From Hymenobacter latericoloratus (lineage in GTDB: Bacteria > Bacteroidota > Bacteroidia > Cytophagales > Hymenobacteraceae): a stretch of 64,000 nt of DNA. Position 1 is the first letter of the stretch; every line of letters starts with the position of its first letter. The notes under the pieces are model-generated. The model had not been told where the DNA came from. It was given only the letters and a program-made list of their open reading frames with translations, and did not search any database. A program made the translations under genes and the position numbers. Location: the NCBI RefSeq assembly GCF_014199535.1, contig NZ_JACHNV010000002.1, forward strand, positions 124,001 to 188,000. The letters run 5' to 3'. Shown piece by piece: positions 36,110 through 44,878 of the stretch.

Positions 36110-38782
36110 CTAAAAAGAAGCCCGCGCCGAAACCAGCAGCTGCCGCGGCCGCAGCGCATACTCGTTCTGCACCAGCACGAAGTCGTACACAAAGGCATAC
36201 TGATAAGCCCGGCTGTTGAGCAGATTACTGGCCCTTACCTCCACATCGAGCTTGCGGGCCGTGGGCAGGGTGTAGCGGTAGCTGGCATCGGCAAAAAACG
36301 TGCGGACGGTGGCACCGGTGCCCGCGTTCTGGTAGTATTCGGTGGCGAAGAGCAACTGGTGACGCTCGGTAGGGTAAAGAGCCAGGCTGGCGCGGTGCTC
36401 CTGCAGGCGCGTGGTGGGCTGGGCGGCCGCGTCCACCCGGCTCCGCAGTGCCGTCAGCAGCCCCGCGTATTCCAGACTCCCCCAGCTGAAAGCCGCCGCA
36501 TTGGCCCGCAGCCGCACCGTACCCGACTGGTTGCGGGTGGTAGCTGGGGTAGCGTTCAGGAGCAGGGGCTGCTGGCTGGCCGAGCCGCTGAGCTGTAGCG
36601 TCAGGGTGGTTTTCCAGGGGCTGATGAATTTGCTGGCCTGGGCCGCCAGGGTATGCCGGGGCGCCGTAGCGCGCCGGGCCACGGCCACGGTAGTCAGGGT
36701 GCCATCGGGGCGCACCAGGCTGCGCAGCAGCTGGTTGCGGGTGCTGCTGCTGAAGCTGTAGGTGGCCTGGTAAAACCACGAGGTCAAGGGGTTTTCGTAG
36801 TACAGCCCCAGGCGCGAGCTGATAACCCGCTCCTGGGTGAGCGGGGCCGCGTTGCGCTGCAGGGTGCGGTAGTCGCGCAGCAGATAGCCGTAGTACAGCT
36901 GCTCCGGGCTGCCGGGCTGGTTGGTCAGTTCGGCGCCGGCCCGGGCGTTCCACAGCCCGCTCAGCTCGTAGCGCCCCGAAATCTGGGGCTCCAGCGCGAG
37001 CCAGCGGCGGTGCTGGGCGGCGGCCAGCGGAGCGTCGGTAGCCCGGAAGGTGCGGTAGCTCAGAGGGGCTTCGGCCTCCAGATGCCACCGGGCGGTTTTG
37101 TATTCCAGCGCCGGCTGCAGGTAGTAGCGGGCCTGGTGGGCGCGGAGGCGGTTGCGCAGCGTATCGGGGGTAGGCGCCTCGGCCCCCTCCGTCCCCGACG
37201 ATACGCCCAGCTCCGAAGTCAGCCCCTGAATTTCCTGTGTGAAGCCGGCCGTGGCCGTGTAATGCCAGTGTGCCCGCCCCCACAGCAGGGCCGCCGAGTT
37301 GCTGGTGTAGAGCGTGTGCTGCCGGGCTTCCTGCCTGGCTTGGGCGTAGGGCTGCCCACCCGCCAGAACCTCCGGCAGGGGCCCCGGCGCCACCAGCAGC
37401 CGCTGCGGACTACCGGCCAGCGTCAGGACGGAGTTTACCTGCACCATGCGCCCCGCGCCGGCGGGCCGCACCAGGGCCAGGCGGTTGCTGAAGCTGGTAA
37501 ACGGGTTGCGGGCCTGCTGGCGCAGCAGCTCAGCTTCCGGGCCGCGCGTGAGCAGGCCGGTTTGCTCGTCCCAGCTGCGCACGAGGCTGAGCGTGTTCTT
37601 GAGGTAGTACTGCTTCACGTTGCGGATGTAGGCCAGGTCCATTGTGAGCTGGCGGGGGCGTAGCTCGTTGCGCTTATCCTCCGTGAGCGTGATGGCGCGA
37701 CCATCAGGCAGGGTGTAGCGGGTGCGGGTGGTGCCGGTGCGCGTCTGCTCATCCGTCAGGTAGGAGGCGTTGAGGCGCAGCTGGGCCTCTTTGCTGAAGG
37801 GCACCAGATGGTTGGCGCTCAGCAGGTGCACCCGGTTAAACAACCACCGGCTGGCCGGCAGCGGCGGCGCCCCCAGGCCCTGAATGCCCGTCAGCTCGGG
37901 TTTGCGCAGGCCGGGCTCCCGCAGCCGCTGGAAGTCATCGAGGCCCAGGGGCTTCAGCTCAGCGGCTACGTCCTGGCCGGTGTTGTTGGTCTGGTAGGTA
38001 TCCAGCAGCTGCTGCCGGGGCGTAAACAGCATGGGCGAGAGGTTGGCGTTCCAGAGCAGCGGGGCCGCGCCCAGCCCCAGGCGGGCCTGCCCGGTGGCCG
38101 TCACCTTCTTTTTCAGGCTGATGTTCAGGGAAGCCTGCTCCGTGTTCTGCACCCCCCGCAGGGCCGCAATGGGCTGGTGGCGCTTGAGCACCTGCACGTC
38201 CTGCACGGCCTCGGCGGGCAGGTTGTTGCTGGCCTGGCTGTAGCGGCTCTCCAGCAAATCGGCCCCGTTGATGTAGAACTTCTGAATGGGCCGGCCCTCG
38301 TACAGAATGCGCCCATCGGCCTCCACTTCCACGCCCGGCAGCTTTTTGAGCACGTCGGCAATTACCCGGTCCTTCTGCTCCGTAAACGCCGACACGCGGT
38401 AGCTGAGCGTGTCGCCCTCGCGCCGGATGGGCGGGGCCTTAATGGTGACTTCCTTGAGCTGGGTAGTGCTGGCTGGTAGCGCCAGGGAAATGGCCTGCGA
38501 TTGGTTGCGCAGCCGCCGCGTCTGCTCCTGGAAGCTAAGGCTACGTGCACTCAGCAGCACCGAATCGGCGGTGAATGCCAGGCGCACCGTGAAGCGGCCG
38601 GCCTCATCTGTTACCGCCACCGCCGACTCGTCGAGGGCGGGGAGGGGCTGCACTTCCACCAGCGCCCCCGGAATAGGCTGGCGCTGGGCGTCGGTGATGG
38701 TGCCGGTAAGCGTGGTTTGGGCAACAGAATGCAAGCGGAACCACAGTAGTACAGCTGCCGTCAGTAGAAGCTTGCCTAGCAT
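36110..38782 (-). CDS. TonB-type outer-membrane receptor with a carboxypeptidase-regulatory N-terminus
   Basis: This 890-residue outer-membrane protein starts with a signal peptide (LLLTAAVLLWFRLHSVAQ). It then has a CarboxypepD_reg domain (LTGTITDAQRQPIPGALVEV, about 25-105), a plug-like domain (ADVLKKLPGVEVEADGRI, FYINGADLLESRYSQ) and a long C-terminal beta-barrel. It ends in Phe (LLVSARASF), typical for barrel insertion. It is the third gene after the small peptide and GLPGLI genes on the same strand, 39 bases after GLPGLI. That pairing is recurrent in Bacteroidota. The cargo is unknown. Confidence 0.85.
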   Translation of the reverse strand: MLGKLLLTAAVLLWFRLHSVAQTTLTGTITDAQRQPIPGALVEVQPLPALDESAVAVTDEAGRFTVRLAFTADSVLLSARSLSFQEQTRRLRNQSQAISLALPASTTQLKEVTIKAPPIRREGDTLSYRVSAFTEQKDRVIADVLKKLPGVEVEADGRILYEGRPIQKFYINGADLLESRYSQASNNLPAEAVQDVQVLKRHQPIAALRGVQNTEQASLNISLKKKVTATGQARLGLGAAPLLWNANLSPMLFTPRQQLLDTYQTNNTGQDVAAELKPLGLDDFQRLREPGLRKPELTGIQGLGAPPLPASRWLFNRVHLLSANHLVPFSKEAQLRLNASYLTDEQTRTGTTRTRYTLPDGRAITLTEDKRNELRPRQLTMDLAYIRNVKQYYLKNTLSLVRSWDEQTGLLTRGPEAELLRQQARNPFTSFSNRLALVRPAGAGRMVQVNSVLTLAGSPQRLLVAPGPLPEVLAGGQPYAQARQEARQHTLYTSNSAALLWGRAHWHYTATAGFTQEIQGLTSELGVSSGTEGAEAPTPDTLRNRLRAHQARYYLQPALEYKTARWHLEAEAPLSYRTFRATDAPLAAAQHRRWLALEPQISGRYELSGLWNARAGAELTNQPGSPEQLYYGYLLRDYRTLQRNAAPLTQERVISSRLGLYYENPLTSWFYQATYSFSSSTRNQLLRSLVRPDGTLTTVAVARRATAPRHTLAAQASKFISPWKTTLTLQLSGSASQQPLLLNATPATTRNQSGTVRLRANAAAFSWGSLEYAGLLTALRSRVDAAAQPTTRLQEHRASLALYPTERHQLLFATEYYQNAGTGATVRTFFADASYRYTLPTARKLDVEVRASNLLNSRAYQYAFVYDFVLVQNEYALRPRQLLVSARASF

Positions 38783-38821
38783 TGGACCCGGTTGATGTAA
38801 TGTGTTGTAGATAGATAGTTG

Positions 38822-39634
38822 CTAATATTTAAGTTCAATAAAATTATTTTCTCTCTTTATTCTTTCTTTGTATTTTATTTTTTGATTTTCATAGTCTCCA
38901 TACTTCCATCCATTCTGAGCCATAATGTCAATGGCATTATAGTGAAAATTCCTCCAGCTGTTAAGAAATTTGACTCTAGTAGTAGGGGTGATTTTTGCTT
39001 TGAGGGGAATTAGTTTTATATCTTGTTTGGTTCTGTTAAGGGTAATCATTTCAAAAGAATAATGCTTTCTTGTATCCTGAATCTTGATAATTAAACCGGG
39101 TAAGCCCATGAATTTGTAAGGTCCATCACTTGCCGGAATTTCCTTCGTAAACCAAGCATCATACGTACGACCAGCGTAGGAGGTGGTAGCTCGCTGGCAG
39201 GTGTACCCGGCTATTGTACGGCGTTCCGTTGTTATCGTCCACTGGAATGGATTAGTTTCTGTGTATTTGTAGTCAGTAGTGTATATGTTGTCGTAAGTAG
39301 CTATATTATTATTTTCTTTAATAATAGTATAAGTGAAATAAGGATCTGGTAGACTTGAAAGCTGAACGTTAGAATTGACGGGAGGGTGTTCGCTTGCTGA
39401 TAATAAAAGTGAATCTAATAAAAAGCTATTGATAGCTTGAAATTTTGATTTGCCATTACTTATGAACAAGAAATACTTTTCCCTTCTTAAGATAGAAGAG
39501 TTAGTGGAATCAGGTTGAAATGTGAGATTGTATATGCACTTAATATTTTGATAATTTTGGCCTTGTGCTACTTTTTGGCCGTGCGCTGTAATGCTACCAA
39601 GTAAAATCAGGATGAATAAAAAATGTCTTTTCAC
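38822..39634 (-). CDS. GLPGLI-family exported protein, AT-rich
   Basis: This 270-residue protein starts at a GTG (39632-39634) with a signal peptide (MKRHFLFILILLGSITAHGQ). It carries the family name-giving motif GLPGLI, in KFMGLPGLIIKI near residue 180, and the upstream IAGYTCQRATTSYAGRTYDAWFT block. The function of the family is unknown; members are exported and often adjacent to TonB-type receptors, as here. The gene is strikingly AT-rich against its GC-rich surroundings, with many AAT/ATA codons, which points to recent transfer. A TTTG box abuts the start, so the mRNA may be almost leaderless. Confidence 0.88.
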   Translation of the reverse strand: MKRHFLFILILLGSITAHGQKVAQGQNYQNIKCIYNLTFQPDSTNSSILRREKYFLFISNGKSKFQAINSFLLDSLLLSASEHPPVNSNVQLSSLPDPYFTYTIIKENNNIATYDNIYTTDYKYTETNPFQWTITTERRTIAGYTCQRATTSYAGRTYDAWFTKEIPASDGPYKFMGLPGLIIKIQDTRKHYSFEMITLNRTKQDIKLIPLKAKITPTTRVKFLNSWRNFHYNAIDIMAQNGWKYGDYENQKIKYKERIKRENNFIELKY

Positions 39635-39672
39635 AACAAAGTTGATAGGACGTTCATGCCGTGGTTAAATGG

Positions 39673-39700
39673 AAAAAGAGCCTATAGTAAGGCCCTTTTT
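39673..39700 (-). terminator. Hairpin between the peptide gene and the GLPGLI gene
   Basis: AAAAAGAGCCT pairs with AGGCCCTTTTT (one G-U pair) over a 6-base loop. On the minus strand it follows the small peptide gene by 29 bases and ends in a T-run, so it could terminate or attenuate transcription into the GLPGLI gene. Confidence 0.7.
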
Positions 39701-39729
39701 CTTCGTAATGTGCAAACAGCACAGATTTT

Positions 39730-39999
39730 CTATCTACAGAGTGTACGTTGGGCCTCTACTGCCCGACGATATACATCGGCGTATTCTCCACAATCTACCG
39801 CGTGAAGTCCGCAACTCAATTCTACGTTGTAGCACTCCCACTGAAATACCAAGGGCTGCGCTACGCCTTTATTGGCTGGCTCCGGACGCGCTGGTTGTGT
39901 GACTAAAGCTTTTGTTTCGCTTGAGGCAAAAGATTCTGCAGCCATGCTGCTGAACGATACACCACCCAGCAGGGCGGCCACTACTAGAAATTTTTTCAT
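39730..39999 (-). CDS. Small exported Cys-containing peptide of unknown function
   Basis: This 89-residue product has a clear signal peptide (MKKFLVVAALLGGVSFSSMAA) and a mature part of about 68 residues. The C-terminal third has four Cys (WECYNVELSC, VDCGEYADV and a penultimate-but-one Cys in RTLCR), suggesting disulfides or modification. I do not recognise the family. A plausible promoter lies upstream on the minus strand (TTG, then TACTTATTT, in AT-rich DNA). It heads a same-strand series peptide, GLPGLI, TonB-type receptor, so it could be a ligand, substrate or sensor for that system; this is inference. Confidence 0.6.
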   Translation of the reverse strand: MKKFLVVAALLGGVSFSSMAAESFASSETKALVTQPARPEPANKGVAQPLVFQWECYNVELSCGLHAVDCGEYADVYRRAVEAQRTLCR

Positions 40000-40101
40000 G
40001 ATACTATGAGGGTTATATGAAATGGTTCCCTAAATAAGTATCATTGAGTAGTGCAATCAAGGACAAATCGGGCCATTTTGTGACATTGGGAGTTCCTCAC
40101 A

Positions 40102-41430
40102 TTACATCCGCTTCACCACCAGCACCCGCTCGGTTTCCTCGGTCACCTTAAACCGGTCGTCGGGGCGGAAGCCGATAACCCAGGCAATCTTGCCGTCGGC
40201 GGAAACCAGCACCTGCACGTTGTCCTTGAGATTGAGGGGCACTTTCTGGTCGATGAGAAAGTCGGAGAGCTTTTTCTTGCCCTTCATCCCGATGGGCATA
40301 AACCAGTCGCCCTCCTGCCAGGCGCGCACCGTGAGCGGAAACTTCAGCACGTCGGCATCCAGCGCGGCCACGGCTTTGCCGCGGGGTACCTCGAAGTCTT
40401 CGGTTACTTCCAGCAGCTCGGTACGCAGGTGCAAGCCATCAATCTTGAGGGCTTCCTGCCCGGCCTGCAGCTGATGGGTGCCAAACTTGGTGAGGGTACG
40501 CGGGGTAATGACCAGCTGCTCCCGATCCTTCACCAGCAGGTGGGTCGGCGACTCAAACCGGCGGCCTGACTCGGCCCCGAAGCTCTGCACGATGTCTTTC
40601 ACGACCAGGTAAGAAAAGCCGAAGGGCCGCAGCAGCTCGTGCAGCACTACGGCGGTAGCAGCTGTATTCTGCAGGGTTCGGATGTCGAGGTAAGTGGTAG
40701 TGGCTTCGTCGCGGCGGGCCTGGGCGGCGGTTTCTTCCACGTAGCGGCGCACGATTTCTTCGGCCCCGCCCACCCGCTCGGCCGTGATGCTCATTGTATG
40801 GTCGAGGGAGGGGTTGATGTCGCGCAGCACGGGTAGCACCTCCAGGCGCAGGCGGTTGCGCTGGTACACCGGCGAGTCGTTGGAGGCGTCTTCGCGCCAG
40901 ATCAGGCGGTTTTCCACCACGTAGTCGTAGAGGTCGGGCTTGCTCACGGCCAGCAGAGGACGTACCAGGTGGCCGGTTTTGGGCCGGATGCCGTGCAGGC
41001 CCGCCAGCCCGGTGCCGTGGGTGAGGTTGAGCAGCATGGTTTCGGCCGTGTCGCGCTGGTGGTGGGCCGTGGCAATGTAGTCGAGGCCCTGGGCCTGGCG
41101 GATGCGCTCAAACCACTCGTAGCGCAAGGCCCGGGCCGCCATCTGGGTCGAAACGCCTTCCTGCTCGGCAAACTTTTTGGTCTGGAAAAACTCTACGAAG
41201 TACGGCACCTCGTACTGCCTCGCCAGCTTGCGCACGAACTGCTCGTCGGCGTCGGCTTCCTCGGCCCGCAGCCCGAAGTGGCAGTGGGCTACGGCAAACT
41301 CTACCCCCAGCTTGTGCAGCACATGGGCCAGCACCACGGAGTCGAGGCCGCCGCTGACGGCCACCAGCAGCTTATCGGTGGGGGAGAAGAGGTTGTGTTC
41401 CTGTATGTAGGCTTGGATTCGGTCGAGCAT
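40102..41430 (-). CDS. tilS: tRNA(Ile)-lysidine synthase
   Basis: This 442-residue enzyme attaches lysine to C34 of the tRNA(Ile) with a CAU anticodon, changing its decoding from Met to Ile. The PP-loop is SGGLDS (residues 26-31). Downstream AHHQRDTAETMLLNL and ENRLIWREDASNDSPVYQRNRLR are TilS signatures. The C-terminal TilS_C domain is present (WQEGDWFMPIGMKGKKKLSDFL). It is essential in most bacteria. It diverges from the OstA-like gene across a long inverted repeat. Confidence 0.96.
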   Translation of the reverse strand: MLDRIQAYIQEHNLFSPTDKLLVAVSGGLDSVVLAHVLHKLGVEFAVAHCHFGLRAEEADADEQFVRKLARQYEVPYFVEFFQTKKFAEQEGVSTQMAARALRYEWFERIRQAQGLDYIATAHHQRDTAETMLLNLTHGTGLAGLHGIRPKTGHLVRPLLAVSKPDLYDYVVENRLIWREDASNDSPVYQRNRLRLEVLPVLRDINPSLDHTMSITAERVGGAEEIVRRYVEETAAQARRDEATTTYLDIRTLQNTAATAVVLHELLRPFGFSYLVVKDIVQSFGAESGRRFESPTHLLVKDREQLVITPRTLTKFGTHQLQAGQEALKIDGLHLRTELLEVTEDFEVPRGKAVAALDADVLKFPLTVRAWQEGDWFMPIGMKGKKKLSDFLIDQKVPLNLKDNVQVLVSADGKIAWVIGFRPDDRFKVTEETERVLVVKRM

Positions 41431-41464
41431 GGGGGGTAGGAAAAACTAAAATTTGCACTGGGAG

Positions 41465-41574
41465 GTAGGGAGCGGGGCTTGCCCCCGCCCGTCGTCCGAA
41501 CGATATCGTCCACTCGGCAAATTACCCGCATGGTATCGTTTGGGCGGCGGGCGGGGGCAAGCCCCGCTCCCTAC
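41465..41574. repeat. 110-bp perfect-armed inverted repeat between tilS and the OstA-like gene
   Basis: The arms 41465-41491 and 41548-41574 are exact complements over 27 bases (GTAGGGAGCGGGGCTTGCCC and so on) and continue with four mismatches through another 18. The loop is about 20 bases. There is no ORF. The element lies in a divergent intergenic region, so it is not a simple terminator. Confidence 0.9.
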
Positions 41575-41581
41575 TGCTGTT

Positions 41582-41629
41582 CTTTGTGGAACATTCGTAC
41601 TATTCCACAAAGAAAACCGTTAGCAACGG
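41582..41629. promoter_or_regulatory. Two palindromes in the OstA-like gene's promoter region
   Basis: CTTTGTGGAA (41582-41591) and TTCCACAAAG (41603-41612) are exact 10-base inverted repeats. CCGTT/AACGG (41617-41629) lies right after, at the position of the -33 element. They could be operator sites for a dimeric regulator. Confidence 0.5.
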
Positions 41630-41637
41630 CCCTTCTT

Positions 41638-41645
41638 TACCTTTG
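41638..41645 (+). promoter_or_regulatory. -7 promoter element of the OstA-like gene, abutting the start codon
   Basis: TACCTTTG is an exact TAnnTTTG match, with the ATG only seven bases after it. Transcription from it would give a leader of a few bases at most. Confidence 0.6.
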
Positions 41646-41652
41646 CAGTTAA

Positions 41653-43338
41653 ATGTCGTTCCCGAAGTCTCTTTTTCTCCTTCTGCTGCTGCTGCCTACC
41701 CTCACCTGGGCCCAGCAACGTCCGGCCGCGCGGCCTGCTACCCCTGCTACCCCGCCGCAAGGTCAGCGCATTGAGTTGTTACCCGGTGCCGGTAAGCTGG
41801 TCGGGGGCACTTTCAACGGAGTTGAAATCCGGAAAATCATCGGCAACGTCAGCTTCCGGCAGGGTACCACGCTGCTCTACTGCGACTCGGCCTACCAGTA
41901 CACCGAGCGCAACGCCCTGGAGGCCTTCAGCAACGTGCGCATCATTCAGAACGACACCATCACTATCACGGGCAACCGGGGTACCTACGACGGCGACACC
42001 CGCAAGGCCCGCATGACCGGCAACGTGACCATGCGCGACCCGCGCATGACCCTCACCACCCAGTTGCTCGACTACGACCTGAACCAGAACCTGGCCTACT
42101 ACAGCACCGGCGGCCACCTTCAGGACCCCGAAAATACGCTGGATAGCCAATTTGGCTACTACAACACCCAAAGCAAGGTGTTCAGCTTCAAGCGCAACGT
42201 GAAGCTGGTGACCAAGGAAAACAACATCGACACGGATACGCTGCAGTACAACACGGTCAGCAAGATTGCCTACTTCTTCGGGCCGACGCGCATCCGGGGC
42301 AAGCAGGGCAACCTCTACGCCGAAAACGGCACCTACAACACCATTACCAAGGTGTCCAACTTCGCCCGCAACGCCCGAATTGAGACGCCCAATTACCTGC
42401 TCGGCGGCGACAAGCTGTTCTACGACGAAGCCCGGCAGTACGGCGTAGCTACGGGCCACGTCTCGATGACTTCCAAGAAGGATAACCTCGTAATTCGGGG
42501 TGATGTGGGCCGCTACTGGCGCACGCAGGGCCGGGCCAAAGTGTACGGCAGCCGCCCCGTGATGCGCAATATCTCGGACCGGGATACGCTCTACCTCACC
42601 GCCGATACGCTGGTGAGCGTGGAGGGGCGCCCACCCCAGAACAAGGCCGGCGTTATCTATGCCTACCGCAAGGTGGCCATCTTCCGGGCCGATCTGCAGG
42701 GCCGCTGCGACTCCTTGACCTACGACCGGCAGGATTCGGTCATCTACCTCAGCCACGACCCGGTGCTCTGGAACCAGCGCAACCAGCTCACCGCCGACTC
42801 CATCCAGATTCAGCAGCGCCGGGGCCAGATCGACCAGATGCGGCTCTACGGGCACGCCTTTAGCATCGGGCAGGATACCCTGCTCAACTTCAACCAGGTG
42901 AAGGGGCGCTACATGGTGGCCTACTTCCGGGATAAGTCGATAAAAAAAATTGACGTGCTTGGCAACGCCGAGAGCCTCTACTATGCTCTTGAGGGCGACA
43001 CGGCCGTGTCGGGGGTCAATAAAAGCCTCTCGGCTACCATGGCCCTGCGCTTTGCCGACAGCAAGCTGCAGACCATTAGCTTTCTGACCAATCCGGAGGC
43101 CAGCTTTATTCCGCCCAATGAGCTCAAGCCCGAAGATGCCAAGCTGAAAGATTTCCGGTGGCGGGCTACGGAACGCCCCACCCGCCGCCAGACGTTAGGC
43201 AAGCACTTCGCCCCGCCGGCCAAGCCCAAAAAGAAGGCCGCGCCGGTTAAGAAGAAAACTGTTTCTGCCCGCAAAACTACCCCGAAAAAACCGGCCTCCA
43301 CCAAACCGAAATCAACTGCCAAACCAGCGCAGAAATAA
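41653..43338 (+). CDS. OstA/LptA-like periplasmic LPS-transport protein
   Basis: This 561-residue exported protein (signal MSFPKSLFLLLLLLPTLTWAQ) has a long repetitive beta-jellyroll region (about 50-480) typical of the OstA/LptA superfamily. Repeating blocks have the form LYCDSAYQY, ITGNRGTYDGDTRKARMTGNV and LRYNTVSKIAYFFGPTRI-like. It would bridge LPS between inner and outer membranes. The C-terminal 70 residues are Lys/Pro/Thr-rich and disordered (AKPKKKAAPVKKKTVSARKT). It lies immediately upstream of bamD, linking two outer-membrane assembly functions. Bacteroidota forms are longer than E. coli LptA, as seen here. Confidence 0.85.
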   Translation: MSFPKSLFLLLLLLPTLTWAQQRPAARPATPATPPQGQRIELLPGAGKLVGGTFNGVEIRKIIGNVSFRQGTTLLYCDSAYQYTERNALEAFSNVRIIQNDTITITGNRGTYDGDTRKARMTGNVTMRDPRMTLTTQLLDYDLNQNLAYYSTGGHLQDPENTLDSQFGYYNTQSKVFSFKRNVKLVTKENNIDTDTLQYNTVSKIAYFFGPTRIRGKQGNLYAENGTYNTITKVSNFARNARIETPNYLLGGDKLFYDEARQYGVATGHVSMTSKKDNLVIRGDVGRYWRTQGRAKVYGSRPVMRNISDRDTLYLTADTLVSVEGRPPQNKAGVIYAYRKVAIFRADLQGRCDSLTYDRQDSVIYLSHDPVLWNQRNQLTADSIQIQQRRGQIDQMRLYGHAFSIGQDTLLNFNQVKGRYMVAYFRDKSIKKIDVLGNAESLYYALEGDTAVSGVNKSLSATMALRFADSKLQTISFLTNPEASFIPPNELKPEDAKLKDFRWRATERPTRRQTLGKHFAPPAKPKKKAAPVKKKTVSARKTTPKKPASTKPKSTAKPAQK

Positions 43339-43435
43339 ACCAGGCAGGACGCCGGTTGCCGCACGTTTTCCGGGCTCCCTGTCCTGGCCACCAACAACCC
43401 GCAACGGGCACCTGATTTGCCTCACCGATTATTCT

Positions 43436-43443
43436 TACCTTTG
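43436..43443 (+). promoter_or_regulatory. -7 promoter element of bamD, abutting the start codon
   Basis: TACCTTTG matches TAnnTTTG exactly, with TTTG at 43416-43419 as a possible -33. The ATG at 43451 is seven bases downstream, so the transcript may be leaderless. Confidence 0.6.
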
Positions 43444-43450
43444 CGCCCTT

Positions 43451-44278
43451 ATGCTGTCTTTTCGCCCTGCCTTTTTTGTTCTGTTATTGAGCGCGTTGCT
43501 GCTCGGCTCCTGCTCCGGCTACCAGAAGCTGCTCAAGAGTACCGACGTGAACAAGAAGTATGAAGCCGCCATCCAGTACTACGAAAAAGGCGACTACTTC
43601 AAGGCCGGCACCCTGCTCGAAGAACTGAATCCTCTGCTGAAAGGGCGTCCTGAGGCCGAAAAAGCCCAGTTTTACTTCGCCAACACCAACTTTCAGCAGC
43701 GCAACTACACCCTGAGCGCCTATTACTTCAAGACGTTCTACGAAACCTATCCTAACTCGCAGTACGCCGAGGAATCGGCGTTCATGCAGGCCAAGTCGTT
43801 GTTCCGCGACTCGCCCGACTACCAGCTGGACCAGACCAATACCATTGCCGCCCTGGAAGTCATTCAGGATTTTCTGAACCGCTTCCCCGAGAGCCGGTTC
43901 CGGGCCGAGACGGAGGGGATGTCGCAGGAGCTGCAGAAAAAGCTGGAAAACAAAGACTTCCGCGCCGCCCGCCTCTACTATGATCTGCGCTACTACCAGT
44001 CGGCCGTAACGGCTTTCACGGGCTTTCAGCAGCAGTACCCGGCCTCGGGCCTGGCCGAGCAGGCGGCCTTCTACAAGCTCAGCGCCCAGCACGACCTGGC
44101 CCGGGAAAGCGTAGAGGAAAAGCAGCGCGAGCGGTACCTGGAAGCCATTGCTTTCTACCAGAACTTTGTGGATGCCTTTCCGCAAAGCAAAAATCTGAAG
44201 GAAGCGGAGCGCATGTACGAAAACGCCCGCGACGAAGTAGCCAAAATTAAATCTGCCGAATCGACGGCCGCCAAATAA
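43451..44278 (+). CDS. bamD: Outer-membrane assembly lipoprotein BamD
   Basis: This 275-residue lipoprotein has a lipobox LLGSC with Cys21 as the lipidation site. Five TPR units follow: YEAAIQYYEKGDYFKAGTLLEEL, then AEKAQFYFANTNFQQRNYTLSAYYF, and so on to EAIAFYQNFVDAFP. BamD is the essential TPR partner of BamA in beta-barrel insertion. The C-terminal helix is charged (YENARDEVAKIKS). It follows the OstA-like gene by 112 bases and has its own promoter. The next gene is rpoZ, a common neighbour in Bacteroidota. Confidence 0.93.
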   Translation: MLSFRPAFFVLLLSALLLGSCSGYQKLLKSTDVNKKYEAAIQYYEKGDYFKAGTLLEELNPLLKGRPEAEKAQFYFANTNFQQRNYTLSAYYFKTFYETYPNSQYAEESAFMQAKSLFRDSPDYQLDQTNTIAALEVIQDFLNRFPESRFRAETEGMSQELQKKLENKDFRAARLYYDLRYYQSAVTAFTGFQQQYPASGLAEQAAFYKLSAQHDLARESVEEKQRERYLEAIAFYQNFVDAFPQSKNLKEAERMYENARDEVAKIKSAESTAAK

Positions 44279-44402
44279 CGTGTACTGCGAACAATGAGCT
44301 TGCATCGTGCTGAATGTGGTTTAGACAGCGAACCGTATTTTGCCATGTTGCCGGCCTGCTCACAGTACTCCTACCTTCTGCACATTCTCAACTCATCAGT
44401 TT

Positions 44403-44735
44403 ATGAAGACTCCGAATAACGTACCCGCTTCCATTGTGACCCGCAACATGTCGGACTTCACCCACGAGACCGGCAACGTGTACGAGAGCATTGCCATCAT
44501 CTCGAAGCGCGCCAATCAGATTTCCGTGAAGCTGAAAGAAGAGCTCAACGGCAAGCTGGCCGAGTTTGCTACCACCGTGGACAACCTCGAAGAAGTGTTT
44601 GAAAACCGCGAGCAAATCGAAATTTCCAAGCACTACGAGCGTCTGCCCAAGCCCACCAACCTGGCCGTAGAAGAATTTCTGGAAGGCAAAGTGCACTTCC
44701 GCACCCTGGCTGAGGAGGAGCCCAAAGCGGAGTAG
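44403..44735 (+). CDS. rpoZ: RNA polymerase omega subunit
   Basis: This 110-residue protein is the Bacteroidota form of omega, which helps assemble and stabilise the beta-prime subunit. The conserved helix VYESIAIISKRANQISVKLKEEL fits the Rpb6/omega fold. It is longer and more acidic at its C-terminus (FRTLAEEEPKAE) than the E. coli protein. The open frame starts at 44340, but the extra residues are Cys/Pro-rich and unlike the family, so 44403 is preferred. It lies between bamD and coaC. Confidence 0.88.
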   Translation: MKTPNNVPASIVTRNMSDFTHETGNVYESIAIISKRANQISVKLKEELNGKLAEFATTVDNLEEVFENREQIEISKHYERLPKPTNLAVEEFLEGKVHFRTLAEEEPKAE

Positions 44736-44878
44736 TACTCAGGTTCAGGCCAGATAAAGCAACGGATTACACAGGGGTAGCCACTGGGCTGATCTGTGTA
44801 ATCCGTTTTGTTTGTACATACCTTGCTACCCCCGCCCGAGTAAGGAGGGGTAGGCGGCCCGATAAGCTGTAAGACCCC

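Noticed and set aside
36110..39999. Polysaccharide utilisation locus (SusC/SusD) at the TonB-type receptor
   Set aside because: There is no SusD-like lipoprotein and no glycosidase next to the receptor.
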